Source of the DNA: Labia minor
Taxonomy: Eukaryota; Arthropoda; Insecta; Dermaptera; Spongiphoridae
DNA: 64,000 bases
Direction: 5' to 3'
Assembly (NCBI GenBank): GCA_963082975.1
Contig: OY720348.1
Span: 59,371,461-59,435,460, forward strand
In this document: piece by piece, positions 38,501 through 43,589 of the stretch
Layout of the letters: the number at the start of each line of letters is the position of its first letter
How positions within the stretch are numbered: the first letter of the stretch is position 1
Made by a program: the position numbers and the translations under genes
The notes under the pieces: generated by a model
Database searches by the model: none
Told to the model about the DNA's origin: nothing
What the model saw: only the letters and a program-made list of their open reading frames with translations

Positions 38501-39164
38501 GAAAAAAAATTTTATTTAGTTAAATATATGACTGCTTATTCTGCAGTCGTTATCAAGTAACGTACTATTGCTCCGACTCAAGCGGACTAATAATAATAAT
38601 GTTGAATAATTGTTTTTAAAGGTAAATAGCAATGATGAAAGCATGCAAGATATGGGTATTTTGACGGGGAGATGGGATGGCGATTACGCTGACGGCACTG
38701 CCCCTGGAGCTTGGACTGGATCTGTGCCCATCCTTGAGGAATACCTAAACACGGGAAGAGAAGTTAAATACGGCCAATGCTGGGTCTTCGCAGGAGTTGT
38801 TACAACCAGTAAGTCTCTTCCTCTCTTTTCTTCTAATTCTTATTCTATTTCCGATCATTGTGTGGTTTATAAGAACTCGATTTGTTTTGTGATATTTTTT
38901 CAGTTTGCCGGGCGTTGGGAATCCCATCTCGCGTGGTGACCAATCTGGTGAGTGCCCACGATGCCAATTCCTCTCTTACCGTCGACAGATACTTCGACGA
39001 GAACAACGAGGAGTTGGATTTTGATCCCAATAACGACTACTATGACAAGGACTCGATCTGGAACTACCACGTATGGAACGATGTGTGGATGGCGCGTCCG
39101 GACCTCCCCCGGGGTTATGGTGGATGGCAAGCGATTGATGCAACGCCCCAGGAGACCAGTGATG
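10989..39164 (+). CDS. Transglutaminase (annulin / hemocyte TGase type), 5' two-thirds, spliced
   Basis: Ca2+-dependent protein-glutamine gamma-glutamyltransferase, which forms isopeptide bonds between Gln and Lys side chains. In arthropods this family acts in hemolymph clotting, cuticle and epithelial cross-linking. Six exons joined in phase give about 382 residues. Residues 1-110 are the N-terminal beta-sandwich ([19 protein letters not shown]). Residues 150-383 are the first part of the papain-like core, with Cys286 in [10 protein letters not shown], His351 in WNYHVWND and Asp374 in [12 protein letters not shown]; all three triad residues are present. His-Asp spacing is 23, as in vertebrate TG2. 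No signal peptide or transmembrane segment is seen. ATG 10989 follows the acceptor directly. The gene is open at 39164, and the expected YRCGP-type continuation was not found. Introns are 6149, 6219, 6340, 8226 and 95 bp, then at least 24.8 kb. Confidence 0.93.
11402..11553 (+). pseudogene. LINE reverse-transcriptase C-terminal tail fragment
   Basis: A short plus-strand frame reads [20 protein letters not shown] followed by NKHCRRN. This is the tail pattern found after the reverse transcriptase of many arthropod LINEs (W-x-x-x-A-x-x-R-x-x-W-R). It lacks everything upstream and is a dead fragment, lying back to back with a related fragment on the other strand. Confidence 0.55.
11558..11925 (-). 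pseudogene. LINE reverse-transcriptase C-terminal fragment, copy 1
   Basis: The minus strand encodes the typical ending of LINE polyproteins: a W-A-G-Y-V-A-R-M motif with a stop just upstream, then [20 protein letters not shown] and [17 protein letters not shown]. The RT catalytic domain and endonuclease are absent (5' truncation, usual for LINE insertions). A second copy of the same family lies at 31306-31600. It sits in the first transglutaminase intron. Confidence 0.8.
11926..12522. other. AT-rich intronic DNA
   Basis: No gene or repeat recognised beyond short A/T runs. Confidence 0.4.
12523..13219. mobile_element. hAT-like element with 14-bp perfect TIR, containing a nested MITE
   Basis: Ends are CAGTGATTCTCAAC and GTTGAGAATCACTG, perfect inverted repeats of hAT type. 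The right subterminal region is GC-rich (GCGGCACACAAAAATGCCGC). The flanking octamers GTCTAATA and GTCATATC agree at only 5 of 8 positions, so the target duplication is decayed or absent. No transposase. Interrupted by the MITE at 12626-12882. Confidence 0.75.
12626..12882. mobile_element. MITE with about 56-bp terminal inverted repeats
   Basis: The left arm starts GGGCTTAGTTCTTGTCATTA and continues with GTTCAGGGGTGGGCAAATAC. The right arm is its reverse complement with about two mismatches over 56 bp. The inner part of each arm (CAGGGGTGGGCAAA) resembles hAT termini. It is non-coding and can fold into a long hairpin. It lies inside the larger hAT-like element, so it is the younger insertion. 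Confidence 0.8.
13220..15046. other. AT-rich intron 1 DNA
   Basis: No gene recognised. The patch 14735-15000 is GC-richer, with a weak A-box-like TTAGCTGTATG and B-box-like GGTTCCAATTT. This is too weak to call a tRNA-derived repeat. Confidence 0.4.
15047..15304. mobile_element. TA-flanked MITE with about 26-bp TIRs
   Basis: The left end GGGCAAAGTATACAGTCG is matched by the right end CGACTGTGTACTTTGCCC, with GTTGGCCCC continuing the arm inward. TA lies on both sides (15045-15046 and 15305-15306), indicating a Tc1/mariner-superfamily or similar TA-specific element. Length 258 bp, non-coding. The interior has a GAGCCTCGGCTCGG palindrome reminiscent of the family C head. Confidence 0.75.
15305..16362. 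other. AT-rich intron 1 DNA
   Basis: No gene or repeat recognised. Confidence 0.4.
16363..16686. mobile_element. pogo/Tigger-like MITE
   Basis: The left end CAGTGAACGCTCTATATAAG and right end CTTATAAAGAGCGTTCATG are imperfect inverted repeats of pogo type, flanked by TA (16361-16362 and 16687-16688). Length is about 324 bp, with no transposase. Confidence 0.7.
16689..16945. repeat. Second copy of the 7975-8150 repeat
   Basis: Shares AAATAAAATTCTTTGTAAAA, GGTTGGAGGAATGTG and GGTTCTGAATTTGAGATAGA with 7975-8150, with an extra purine-rich middle. Possibly a LINE 3' tail. It starts immediately after the pogo-like MITE. Confidence 0.4.
17337..17470 (+). CDS. Transglutaminase coding exon 2
   Basis: Acceptor TATTTCAG ends at 17336 and donor GAG|GTAAAT starts at 17471. 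Entry phase 1, exit phase 0. Residues 67-111, beginning [16 protein letters not shown], with [19 protein letters not shown] at the end. This part of the N-terminal beta-sandwich normally follows an F-x-T-G-like strand, as here. Confidence 0.92.
17644..18477 (-). mobile_element. Family A copy, reverse, interrupted by a hAT-like MITE
   Basis: The terminal hairpin (CTATCTCGCCGGAGATAGT) is at the left and the head (AATTTGCGAGATAGTC, then GTGGAGATAC) at the right. The middle contains a short GT tract near 18085. The 17671-17980 insertion splits the conserved GATAGTATTGCGATAAC block exactly at GTATTGC. Confidence 0.8.
17671..17980. mobile_element. hAT-like MITE nested in family A, 7-bp target duplication
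   Basis: Begins CAGCGGTCGCCAAACTTTTT and ends GGCAACCTCTG, imperfect inverted repeats. GCGGACC / GGTCC blocks repeat in the subterminal regions. GTATTGC flanks it at 17664-17670 and 17981-17987. An uninterrupted family A copy has the motif once, so the duplication is certain. Non-coding, 310 bp. Confidence 0.85.
18478..19030. other. AT-rich intron 2 DNA
   Basis: No gene or repeat recognised. Confidence 0.4.
19031..19607 (+). mobile_element. Family A copy, near full length
   Basis: From CTGAAGTGTCTCCACTCGAC to TTTCTGGCGAGATAGTAA. Contains the intact CACCACGTCACGTGCTGGCG block and a short (AC)n tract interrupted by CT near 19482-19502. Confidence 0.8.
20290..20640 (+). repeat. Family B repeat, diverged copy
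   Basis: Recognisable at the head (GATGTGGGCAGGCAAAG, GATTTGAAATAAATTAGTTT) and tail (ACTAAAAGTTGATGAATTCA, AAGTAAATATACCAAAAAT). The TGACGTCA octamers are lost. It is immediately followed by the SINE. Confidence 0.5.
20685..20946 (+). mobile_element. tRNA-related SINE, 5'-truncated, with 16-bp target duplication
   Basis: A Pol III B-box-like GGTTCAAGTCC lies at 20715-20725. The body is GC-richer than its surroundings, and the 3' end is a T run (about 20936-20945). ATAATAAATTGAAATA is repeated exactly at 20669-20684 and 20947-20962, a long target duplication typical of LINE-mobilised retroposons. Only about 30 bp precede the B box, so the A box is missing and the copy is 5'-truncated. Unusually, the tail is T-rich rather than A-rich in the Pol III orientation. 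A diverged second copy is at 21225-21425. Confidence 0.8.
21225..21425 (+). mobile_element. Diverged second SINE copy
   Basis: Shares CGGGTCTGACAAGGGAATTT, the GGACGGAGTGAATCCAG region and GATCAAGAAAAT with the SINE at 20685-20946. The B box is mutated, and no clear target duplication was seen. Confidence 0.65.
21486..21687. mobile_element. hAT-like MITE, 8-bp target duplication (7/8)
   Basis: The ends CAGTGATT and GGGAACCACTG are weakly inverted. The flanking octamers AATTAGAC (21478-21485) and AATTACAC (21688-21695) differ at one position. GGGGGCGC motifs near the right end resemble the element at 5459-6455. Non-coding, 202 bp. Confidence 0.65.
21696..22938. other. AT-rich intron 2 DNA with (TA)n tracts
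   Basis: (TA)n at about 21957-21995. No gene recognised. The 69-72 codon frames here are low-complexity and AT-driven. Confidence 0.45.
22939..23477. mobile_element. Foldback MITE, family E copy 1
   Basis: Long imperfect terminal inverted repeats of about 60 bp. The left arm begins GGTAATTGTTTATAAAATGG and includes AAACTTTGCCAAAGGATTC; the right arm reverse-complements it, ending GTTTTGTAAACAATTACC. Nested inner inverted repeats (ATTTTCGGTTTTATAAGTTC against its complement) make most of the 539 bp foldable. A related copy is at 30785-31303. No coding capacity. Confidence 0.8.
23690..23828 (+). CDS. Transglutaminase coding exon 3
   Basis: Acceptor AATGATAG ends at 23689 and donor G|GTTGGT starts at 23829. 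Entry phase 0, exit phase 1. Residues 112-157 ([18 protein letters not shown], ending YLLFNPWIR). The L-L-F-N-P-W motif marks the junction from beta-sandwich to catalytic core. The acceptor has only a moderate pyrimidine tract. Confidence 0.92.
24132..24706 (+). mobile_element. Family A copy, 3'-truncated
   Basis: Head GCTGGAGTGTCTCCACTCGA at 24132; the body is intact through a long (AC)n(GA)n(CAGA)n compound tract at about 24580-24630. It stops after TCTCGACATCGAAA at about 24706, so the terminal hairpin is missing. Confidence 0.75.
24707..25391. other. AT-rich intron 3 DNA
   Basis: No gene recognised. The patch 25225-25300 is slightly GC-richer but matches nothing I know. Confidence 0.4.
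25392..26125. repeat. Family C repeats, inverted pair plus tail
   Basis: Family C starts with a head GTACCTGGTTCACCGAGCC ending in GCTCGG. It continues with TATTCCTTATGAACTATGAA, AATTTAAAAGAACATAAATT and TATTAATGCACTGAAAGACA. Here a reversed head (25407-25481) faces a forward head (25651-25726). The latter is followed by the CACTGAAAGACAG core and a family-B-like CCCGAGGCTGAAACTAATAC tail near 26090. Families B and C therefore share a core. Confidence 0.65.
26230..26680 (-). pseudogene. Probable decayed mariner-like transposase remnant
   Basis: The stretch is GC-richer than its surroundings. On the minus strand, broken frames show weak similarity to the C-terminal half of mariner transposases (a segment resembling S-Y-x-P-D-x-A-P, then a region resembling the W-R-x-V-x-x-x-G end). 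Multiple stops and frameshifts are present. The similarity is faint and could be wrong. Confidence 0.3.
27298..27890 (-). mobile_element. Family A copy, reverse orientation
   Basis: The left end ACTATCTCGCGCGTATTG and the right head GATAGTCGAGTCGAGACACT delimit a near full-length copy. It has a compound (GT)n(TA)n tract at about 27415-27475. The GC-rich internal block is partly deleted (AACAAAGAGTCAAACAC). Confidence 0.75.
28256..28470 (-). repeat. Family B partial copy, reverse
   Basis: The minus strand reads the family B core and tail: TGTGACGTCACA at 28353-28362, TTAAGAAAAAACTAATGAAG and a CCCAGAG variant of the CCCGAGG block. Only one TGACGTCA octamer remains (28354-28361). Confidence 0.6.
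28694..28792. repeat. Imperfect hairpin resembling Penelope-like element tails
   Basis: Left arm GACGTTTTGGTCCTGAATCA through CATGACTAT pairs imperfectly with right arm ATAGTCATGAAGAAGGTCCT through GATCGAAACGTC. Roughly 33 of 42 positions match, with a loop of about 20 nt. The combination of CTGAT..., then CGAAACGTC recalls the hammerhead ribozyme core carried by Penelope-like elements, but the bases at the G8 and A9 positions look wrong, so activity is unlikely. Confidence 0.4.
28793..29754. other. AT-rich intron 3 DNA
   Basis: Contains (TTTTA)n and (AAAT)n low-complexity runs at about 29530-29640. No gene recognised. Confidence 0.4.
29755..30110. promoter_or_regulatory. Less AT-rich block with opposed G-rich and C-rich tracts upstream of exon 4
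   Basis: A G-rich tract at about 29757-29800 (GGAGGGGGGAGAGAG) is mirrored by a C-rich tract at 29930-29955 (CCTCCCCCCACC). Between them is non-repetitive sequence (TTAGCTAATTGGCTGAACAG). It matches none of the repeats in the window and is a candidate intronic regulatory element or structured DNA. No direct evidence of function. Confidence 0.25.
30128..30168 (+). repeat. (TTTA)n forming the exon 4 splice-acceptor tract
   Basis: About eight TTTA units run directly into TTTTTGTAG, the acceptor of exon 4. The polypyrimidine tract is therefore made of a tetranucleotide microsatellite. Confidence 0.85.
30169..30395 (+). CDS. Transglutaminase coding exon 4
   Basis: Acceptor TTTTGTAG ends at 30168 and donor ATG|GTAAGC starts at 30396. 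Entry phase 1, exit phase 0. Residues 158-233: [37 protein letters not shown], ending ISRALSKM. The split codon joins exon 3 as NPWIR-ED, matching the family pattern N-P-W-x-x-E-D, which confirms this junction. This is the start of the papain-like core. It is strikingly GC-rich for the window. Confidence 0.93.
30785..31303. mobile_element. Foldback MITE, family E copy 2
   Basis: The left arm GGTAATTATTTAGTCTAACC with ACTTTACCAGTGGATTCC pairs with the right arm GGAATCCACTGGTAAAG ... GGTTAGACTAAACAATTATC. The internal blocks ATTTTCGGTTTTTGTAAG and AATAATTTTCCTATATTC match copy 1 at 22939-23477. 519 bp, non-coding. Confidence 0.8.
31306..31600 (-). pseudogene. LINE reverse-transcriptase C-terminal fragment, copy 2
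   Basis: Same family as 11558-11925. On plus it shares ACGAAAGTTCTTGGC, AACTCTTACCCTCTCCTATC and GTTTCCCAATCGGTCTCC. The minus strand holds the R-P-I-G-K-x-L-x-G tail in a broken frame. It abuts the family E MITE. Confidence 0.75.
31601..33083. other. AT-rich intron 4 DNA
   Basis: (TA)n near 31741-31762 and a T run of about 20 at 31961-31980. The region 32100-32560 is less repetitive and looks unique (several ATTGAAAAT/CGTTTCG-type motifs), but no coding or known element was recognised. Confidence 0.4.
33084..33200. repeat. Imperfect 26-27 bp tandem repeat, about four units
   Basis: Units resemble GGGTTAATTGTCATTAATTA followed by AATTGT, repeated about four times with substitutions (TGGGTTAAAATTGCC, GGGTTAATCGCTATT). 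It is a short minisatellite in intron 4. Confidence 0.7.
33520..33680 (+). repeat. Family C partial copy
   Basis: Head GTATCTGGTTAACCGAGCCT at 33520-33540, then ATTCCTTATGAACTATGAAT. It is truncated after about 150 bp. Confidence 0.55.
33915..34140 (-). promoter_or_regulatory. GC-rich, strand-asymmetric island inside intron 4
   Basis: One of the most GC-rich non-coding stretches of the window, with G and A heavily favoured on plus. On minus, an ATG near 34115 sits in a strong start context (GCCGCCATGATC) and opens a 52-codon Pro-rich frame ending at about 33960. It could be a promoter with a short exon or upstream ORF, an intronic enhancer, or an old insertion. No family similarity is recognised for the peptide. 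Confidence 0.25.
34600..34666. other. Two adjacent perfect hairpins
   Basis: Hairpin 1 is a 21-bp perfect stem with a 3-nt TTC loop: ATATATTTGAATTAACCCCC plus one C, then TTC, then the complement (34600-34644). Hairpin 2 is GAGACTCT-AA-AGAGTCTC at 34649-34666. A TATATAAG sits between them. Upstream 34500-34590 has its own short inverted repeats (GAGGTGGGTCCTC). The cluster is not part of any repeat family seen here. Confidence 0.6.
34712..34915 (+). other. G-rich non-repetitive stretch after the hairpins
   Basis: Contains AGGGGAGGGGGGGGAGAG, an E-box in GAGCTCACGTGAGGGC and a 62-codon frame without recognisable domain. It may belong with the hairpins to one inserted segment (about 34500-34915). 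Function unknown. Confidence 0.25.
35103..35560 (+). repeat. Family C copy, forward, with (TA)n
   Basis: Head GTACCTGGATCACCGAGCCG, then ATATTCCTTATTAACTATG, ATGCACTGAAAGACAG and AGTATGGCCTGTGGATATAA. It ends near a (TA)n run at 35512-35547. Confidence 0.7.
35690..35842 (-). repeat. Family C head, reverse
   Basis: The minus strand reads ACCTGATTCACCGAGTCGCG followed by the AATATTTAAGATTAATATTA block. Together with 35103-35560 it forms a convergent inverted pair, like the pair at 25407-25726. Confidence 0.65.
35843..36480. other. AT-rich intron 4 DNA
   Basis: (GT)n at 35994-36008. No gene recognised. Confidence 0.4.
36480..37025 (+). pseudogene. Mariner transposase 3' half with right terminal repeat
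   Basis: Broken plus-strand frames encode the C-terminal half of a mariner transposase: [12 protein letters not shown], an ILHHDTAP catalytic-Asp region, [20 protein letters not shown] followed by [12 protein letters not shown] (last catalytic Asp region), then [15 protein letters not shown]. Frameshifts near 36650 and stops make it inactive. The right end CAAACCTCG at 37017-37025 is followed by TA, the mariner terminus. The 5' half and left terminus are missing. It is a different copy from the deleted mariner at 1189-1624, which keeps the complementary middle part. Confidence 0.85.
37028..37992. other. AT-rich intron 4 DNA
   Basis: No gene or repeat recognised. Confidence 0.4.
37993..38280 (+). 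repeat. Family C copy
   Basis: Head GTGCCTGGTTAACGGAGCCA, CGCTCGGTACTTTT, then TATGAATATTTAAGATTAAG and ATGCACTGAAAGATAGAAAA. It lies 340 bp upstream of exon 5. Confidence 0.7.
38394..38569. repeat. 36-bp direct repeat, units 140 bp apart
   Basis: GCTTATTCTGCAGTCGTTAT followed by CAAGTA.CGTAC.ATT occurs at 38394-38429 and again at 38534-38569 with two to four differences. It is immediately upstream of exon 5. Confidence 0.8.
38622..38808 (+). CDS. Transglutaminase coding exon 5 (catalytic Cys)
   Basis: Acceptor TTTTTAAAG ends at 38621 and donor A|GTAAGT starts at 38809. Entry phase 0, exit phase 1. Residues 234-295: [52 protein letters not shown]. Cys286 in G-Q-C-W is the nucleophile, and the W-x-G-S-V motif is also conserved in the family. 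High GC content against the surrounding intron supports purifying selection. Confidence 0.95.
38904..39164 (+). CDS. Transglutaminase coding exon 6 (catalytic His and Asp)
   Basis: Acceptor TTTTTTCAG ends at 38903 after a 95-bp intron, and donor G|GTAGGT starts at 39165. Entry and exit phase 1. Residues 296-382: [57 protein letters not shown]. His351 and Asp374 complete the triad. The frame after this exon is open, and no downstream exon was found to 64000. Confidence 0.95.
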
Positions 39165-39470
39165 GTAGGTCCTGCGGCAATCCTCTTAATAATCGTTTTA
39201 TCATTACATTCTCTTTTCGCATGGTTTTATAGACACCAAACTCATACTTCATTTATTCGTACAGTTCCAAAAAAAAAAAACAATCATCCAAAAGGGTTTA
39301 CCATTTCTTTTTTTTTTCTTTTTTCTGAATTAATTTCAGTTTTCTTCTTTTCTGTTGATTGAACCGAAACTGTGGACTAATTAATGTAAAGTTTATCTGT
39401 GACCACGAATCAAGGAGACGAGATTGTATTGTGAGGTCAAATTCAATCAAGAATGTTAGTAGTTAAAAAA
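39165..39470 (+). other. Start of the last transglutaminase intron
   Basis: Intronic sequence with poly-A and poly-T runs. No Y-R-C-G-P-type next exon was seen here. Confidence 0.5.
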
Positions 39471-39471
39471 T

Positions 39472-40018
39472 ATGGAGTGTCTCCACTAGACTATCTAGAA
39501 AATTTGAATTAGATTAATTAGCACACATATATTATATTTAAATTAAATTTAAATAATTATAAATTATAAATTAAAATTAATAAATAGTATTTATTAAATC
39601 AGCGCGTGTTTGGCTCTTTGTTGATGACACTACGTTACGTGCTGGCGCGTGATTGCCAGTCAACGTGTTAAAAATTTAATTCCGGTACTTTCAGCGATTC
39701 AATCAAACTAAAATTCTATATATAAGAGTTTTATACAATTTTTACTCACGTGAAAAACTATCAAATATATATCTTTATTTTTACGCTGAGTTTAGAAGAA
39801 AAAAAATGAAAACGTGGCAGGTAATGGTCCGCTTCTGAATTTCTCAAAAGTTCTAGCAAATTTCATTATTCTAGCTCAATCCGTCTACACACACACACAC
39901 GGACATTTTTATCTACATTAGTGAAAATGACTCAGGGAGCTTCAAAACGTATCGAGACATCAAAATCTCGACATCGAAAATTTTCGTGATCGCAATACTA
40001 TCTCTGGCAAGATAGTAA
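39472..40018 (+). mobile_element. Family A copy at the left edge of the zinc-finger array
   Basis: Head GGAGTGTCTCCACTAGACTA, body with CTACGTTACGTGCTGGCGCG and (CA)n at about 39890-39899, end CTCTGGCAAGATAGTAAA. The CAAGATAGT variant of the terminal hairpin is shared with the copies at 53805 and 62584, and in all three the same block follows, so it belongs to the duplicated unit. Confidence 0.8.
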
Positions 40019-41237
40019 ATTGAAATATTTATTATTAATTCTTAAATTTCTTATACTTGTATTGTAAGACGAGATGATGTTGCCAACGTGTTTCCCGGCG
40101 GATGCACCAATTTGGAGGAGGTGGGGATGTTGGCTAGTCGATCCTTATAAGGGGAAGATGGAAAGGGAATTTTGAATGAAAGTCCGTTGAGCTCCAGCTA
40201 ATTTTTCGAAATTAGCAAAAGGAAGGAAATTAGGAAAGAATAGATGAAAAAAAGAGAGGAAATAATTAATTTATAGGAGAAGGGAAAGAAAGTGAATATC
40301 GAAATGTTTTTACAATTAAATATAGAAATGTATTTACAAAAGAAATATATAATCTGGAAATATAAGTATATTAATTATACAATATATGAGTGTGCGAAAC
40401 TAAACAAAAGCGTGCAATAAAAAAAAACAAGATATTTGAATTCTCCAGTTCATGAAACGTAAATAGAAGCACAAATATTTTAAATTAAAATCAATGAACA
40501 GAACAAACTGTATATTATCTTAGAAAAGAGAGTTTATAATGTCATTCCAATATATCATTAATCGAAAATAAAATGAATTCATATAAATTATATATTTTAA
40601 TAATTCCATACATAATATTATTTTACCTTTCATTAATCGGTAAGTTGAATAATCCATTTAAATAAAAAAAAAAATGTTTTAATTCAAATTTAATAACTAA
40701 AAAGAACATATTTGATAAATTATTTTTGTGTATAATTAGTAGATATTATTAAATATATTTCAGTATGGGTTTGTAATTAATATCCAAAATTATATATAAC
40801 AACTAAATATCTAATTATTTCATAATTATTATCATATAATGTGATCAAAAATTTAATAATATGAAATATGGTAACCTCGGTTATTAATAAACAAAATCGA
40901 ATGATTTTTGTATATATTTTTCAAATATTAAAAACCTTGATGGCAGCCTTCATCTGATTAGCATCATTTATTAATGGATCAAAAAAAAAAAATAAAAAAA
41001 GTTCATAAGCAAAAATATTTTTGACAGTAATTTCTAGAAGGCCATATTTGGATGAATGAAGAATATTTTTCATTTAAATGAAAATACAATTCATCCTTGT
41101 CATTTATAGTGAAGGGTAGGCTAAAAATAATAATTTACAAATTAACAACTGTTCACAACATAACCTTAAAATCTGATATTTAAACAATATAAAATTCTAT
41201 AAGAAAATAAGGAAACATCACTTAAATTATGAAATAT
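40018..41237. repeat. Duplicated block alpha, copy 1
   Basis: Non-coding block running from the family A end (TTGAAATATTTATTATTAAT) to the 3' end of ZNF-a. It recurs almost base for base at 54089-55309 (a handful of substitutions and indels seen) and in part at 62699-63095. It contains a GC-richer piece ACGTGTTTCCCGGCGGATGC. No ORF. Confidence 0.85.
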
Positions 41238-42163
41238 TTACTTACTTGGATGAATTAATAAATGTCTATTTAAATTGAATTTATGTCTAAATTTCATTTT
41301 GCAATAATTACATGCAAAAGCTTTTTCTCCAGTATGAATTAATAAATGTCTATTTAAAATTGATTGCTGAATAAATTTCTTTTTACAATAATTACATTCA
41401 AAAGGTTTTTCTCCAGTATGAATTAATAAATGTGGTTTTAAACTTGATTTCCGATTAAATTTCTTTTTACAATAATTACATTCAAATGGTTTTTCTCCAG
41501 TATGAATTAATATATGTACTTTTAAACTTGATTTCCGATTAAATTTCTTTTTACAATAATTACATTCAAATGGTTTTTCTCCTGTATGAACTAATAAATG
41601 TTGATCCAAATGAGATTTCTGATTAAATTTCTTTTTACAATAATTACATTCAAAAGGTTTTTTTCCCGTTTGAATGAAATGTATATTTAAATTTGAATTC
41701 TGATTAATTATCTTTTTATCATAAGTACATTGAAAACGCCTGTCTTCAGTTTGGTTTGACACTGTTTGTTCTTCATTTTTTTCGTCTAAATATTTCTCTG
41801 TATCCTTTTTGAGATTTAGATCATTTTTTAATATTGTAAATATTTTTTTATGAGAACATTTATTTAGATGTTTAGATAAAAAGTCCTCACTAATGAAATT
41901 AGTATGACAATATTCACAAGAATATAGAGGGCCTAAAAAAGAATTGTTTTCGTTATTTTAATTCATTATATTTTTATATATCTAAGTATTTGATAATTCA
42001 ATTTATTCCTTAATATCACTGCAAATAATATTAAAAAAAATGATTTTAGAGAGAATTAACATTACTTGAGAGAATTAACATTACTTTCGATGAAAAAAAC
42101 ATTGAAATAAAAATTACCTATATATATAGGATATTTTTTGTCTTCTTGGGAATAATTATCCAT
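41238..42163 (-). CDS. ZNF-a: two-exon C2H2 zinc-finger protein, 246 aa
   Basis: Exon 1 is 42118-42163 (MDNYSQEDKKYPIYI, 46 nt, donor G|GTAATT). Exon 2 is 41238-41932 (acceptor TTTTTTAG). The split codon gives Gly, and the join is in phase (741 nt with stop). Order: an N-terminal C2HC-like finger (CEYCHTNF...H....C), a Lys/Glu-rich linker, a degenerate finger (CTYDKK), then five intact C-x2-C-x12-H-x3-H fingers with TGEKPF linkers, each 28 residues. Recognition positions -1/3/6 read Q/H/Q, R/S/V, R/S/P, Q/I/R, H/N/R. Probably a nuclear DNA-binding protein; target unknown. The final HPSK-stop overlaps a donor-like CAA|GTAAGT, so a further exon is possible. The DNA normally upstream of exon 1 is deleted in this copy. 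Confidence 0.85.
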
Positions 42164-42353
42164 TTCTAATGGATTAATGTTTTTTATTTTAATCGTTTCT
42201 AAAAATGTACTTATAATAAAAAAGAAAGAGAAAATGTGTAACTAATTGAATTTTAATCTGTACATCTATAATTCGATTTCATGTATAATTCTAATTATAT
42301 AATTAAAAGTGTTTACAGGAAAATTTATATTATGGTAATCGAATTTAATATTT

Positions 42354-42530
42354 AGTACCTGGTTCAGCTAGTCGCCGCTCGGTACTTTTAAAAAAATATT
42401 CCTTATGAACTATGAATATTTAAGATTAAGATTATTATTTAAAATAAATACACGACAAAATATATGAAACAATTTCAAATAATTTAATAGAACATAAATT
42501 AAAAAAATAGTCATAAAACATACAGCAATA
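42354..42530 (+). repeat. Family C copy inside the zinc-finger unit
   Basis: GTACCTGGTTCAGCTAGTCG, CCGCTCGGTACTTTT, then TATTCCTTATGAACTATGAA. The same copy recurs in each duplicated unit at 46177, 57897 and 61488, so it predates the duplications. Confidence 0.8.
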
Positions 42531-43589
42531 AATGTGCGTTAAAGATTTTTATATTTTTATAGAAATGAACATAAAAAATATAAAGTATATAACATTAATC
42601 AAAGAATGAATCCAAAATAATCTTTTGTGAGCATTAATACGCCTTTTATTCAAAAATTATGTATTAATAAATGTTAAATAATTTTCATTTTACAATTATT
42701 TCATTCAAAAAAACTTTTTATCTGTATGAATTATTAAATGACAATTTAAATATGATTAAATTAAATTCAAACTGAGAAGATGAAGCCCAAAATTCACAGT
42801 TTGAAGAAAATAACATTTGGCTAAATCATTGTTGTGCAAATAAGTTTAAGTATTATTATAGTCTTTGTATTTAATATAATTTTTGTTTTGACAGTAATTT
42901 CTAGAAGACCATATTTGGATGAATAGTATTTATGAAGACATCTTTTGTGTCATTTTTGTTTGACACTGTTTTAAAAGCGTTATAATTTCTTCTATTAAAC
43001 TTAAATTTTAAATTTTTTTTTTTTAATTTTCAAATCTTGCTTTCAATAATATTATCAGGGCTTTTAGCTCATTTGACCTTCTATAAAAAAATTTACATAT
43101 ATGTATATATACAGTGGCGTCGGAAATTCAGGGTTATTGATTACAGAAAAATGTATATATTGTATTGCAATATTAAGATTATCAAGTTCATTATTCACTT
43201 CATACGTTCGAGATTTTTTTACCTGACATTACATTACATTACTAGCAAATTTTAAAAAATTGGAATTAATCGGTTAGACATCTGAGTGGCACATACATAT
43301 ATGTATATGTTGTTGACAAATTTAAGAAAATAGCATTTGGCTAGGCAAAAGCCATTTGGCTAAATCTTTGTTGTGCAAATAAGTTTAAGTATTATTATAG
43401 TCTTTGTATTTAATATAATTTTTGTTTTGACAGTAATTTCTAGAAGACCATATTTGGATGAATAGTATTTATCAAGACATCTTTTGTGTCATTTTAAAAA
43501 TAATAATTTACAAATTAACAACTGTTCACGACTTAACCTTAAAATCTGATATTTAAACAATATAAAATTCTAAAATACGGAAACATCAC
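42531..43589. repeat. Duplicated spacer beta, copy 1
   Basis: Non-coding spacer between the family C copy and the 3' end of ZNF-b. Landmarks: ATAAATGTGCGTTAAAGATT, a decayed finger-like stretch near 42690-42740 (ATTATTTCATTCAAAAAAAC), CAGTGGCGTCGGAAATTCAG near 43112 and ACATTACATTACATTACTAG. It recurs at about 46350-47340, 51085-52170, 58065-59130, 61670-62130 and 63380-63985. The 72-codon plus-strand frame at 43037-43255 is conserved only because the DNA is. Confidence 0.8.

Noticed and set aside
38845-39130. Minus-strand and alternate-frame ORFs over transglutaminase exons 5-6
   Set aside because: They are shadows of the GC-rich coding exons; only the plus frame carries family motifs and splice continuity.
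43037-43255. 72-codon plus-strand ORF repeated at 58580-58798
   Set aside because: AT-driven and part of the duplicated spacer; other spacer copies (46.9, 51.7, 63.5 kb) have indels that disrupt it.
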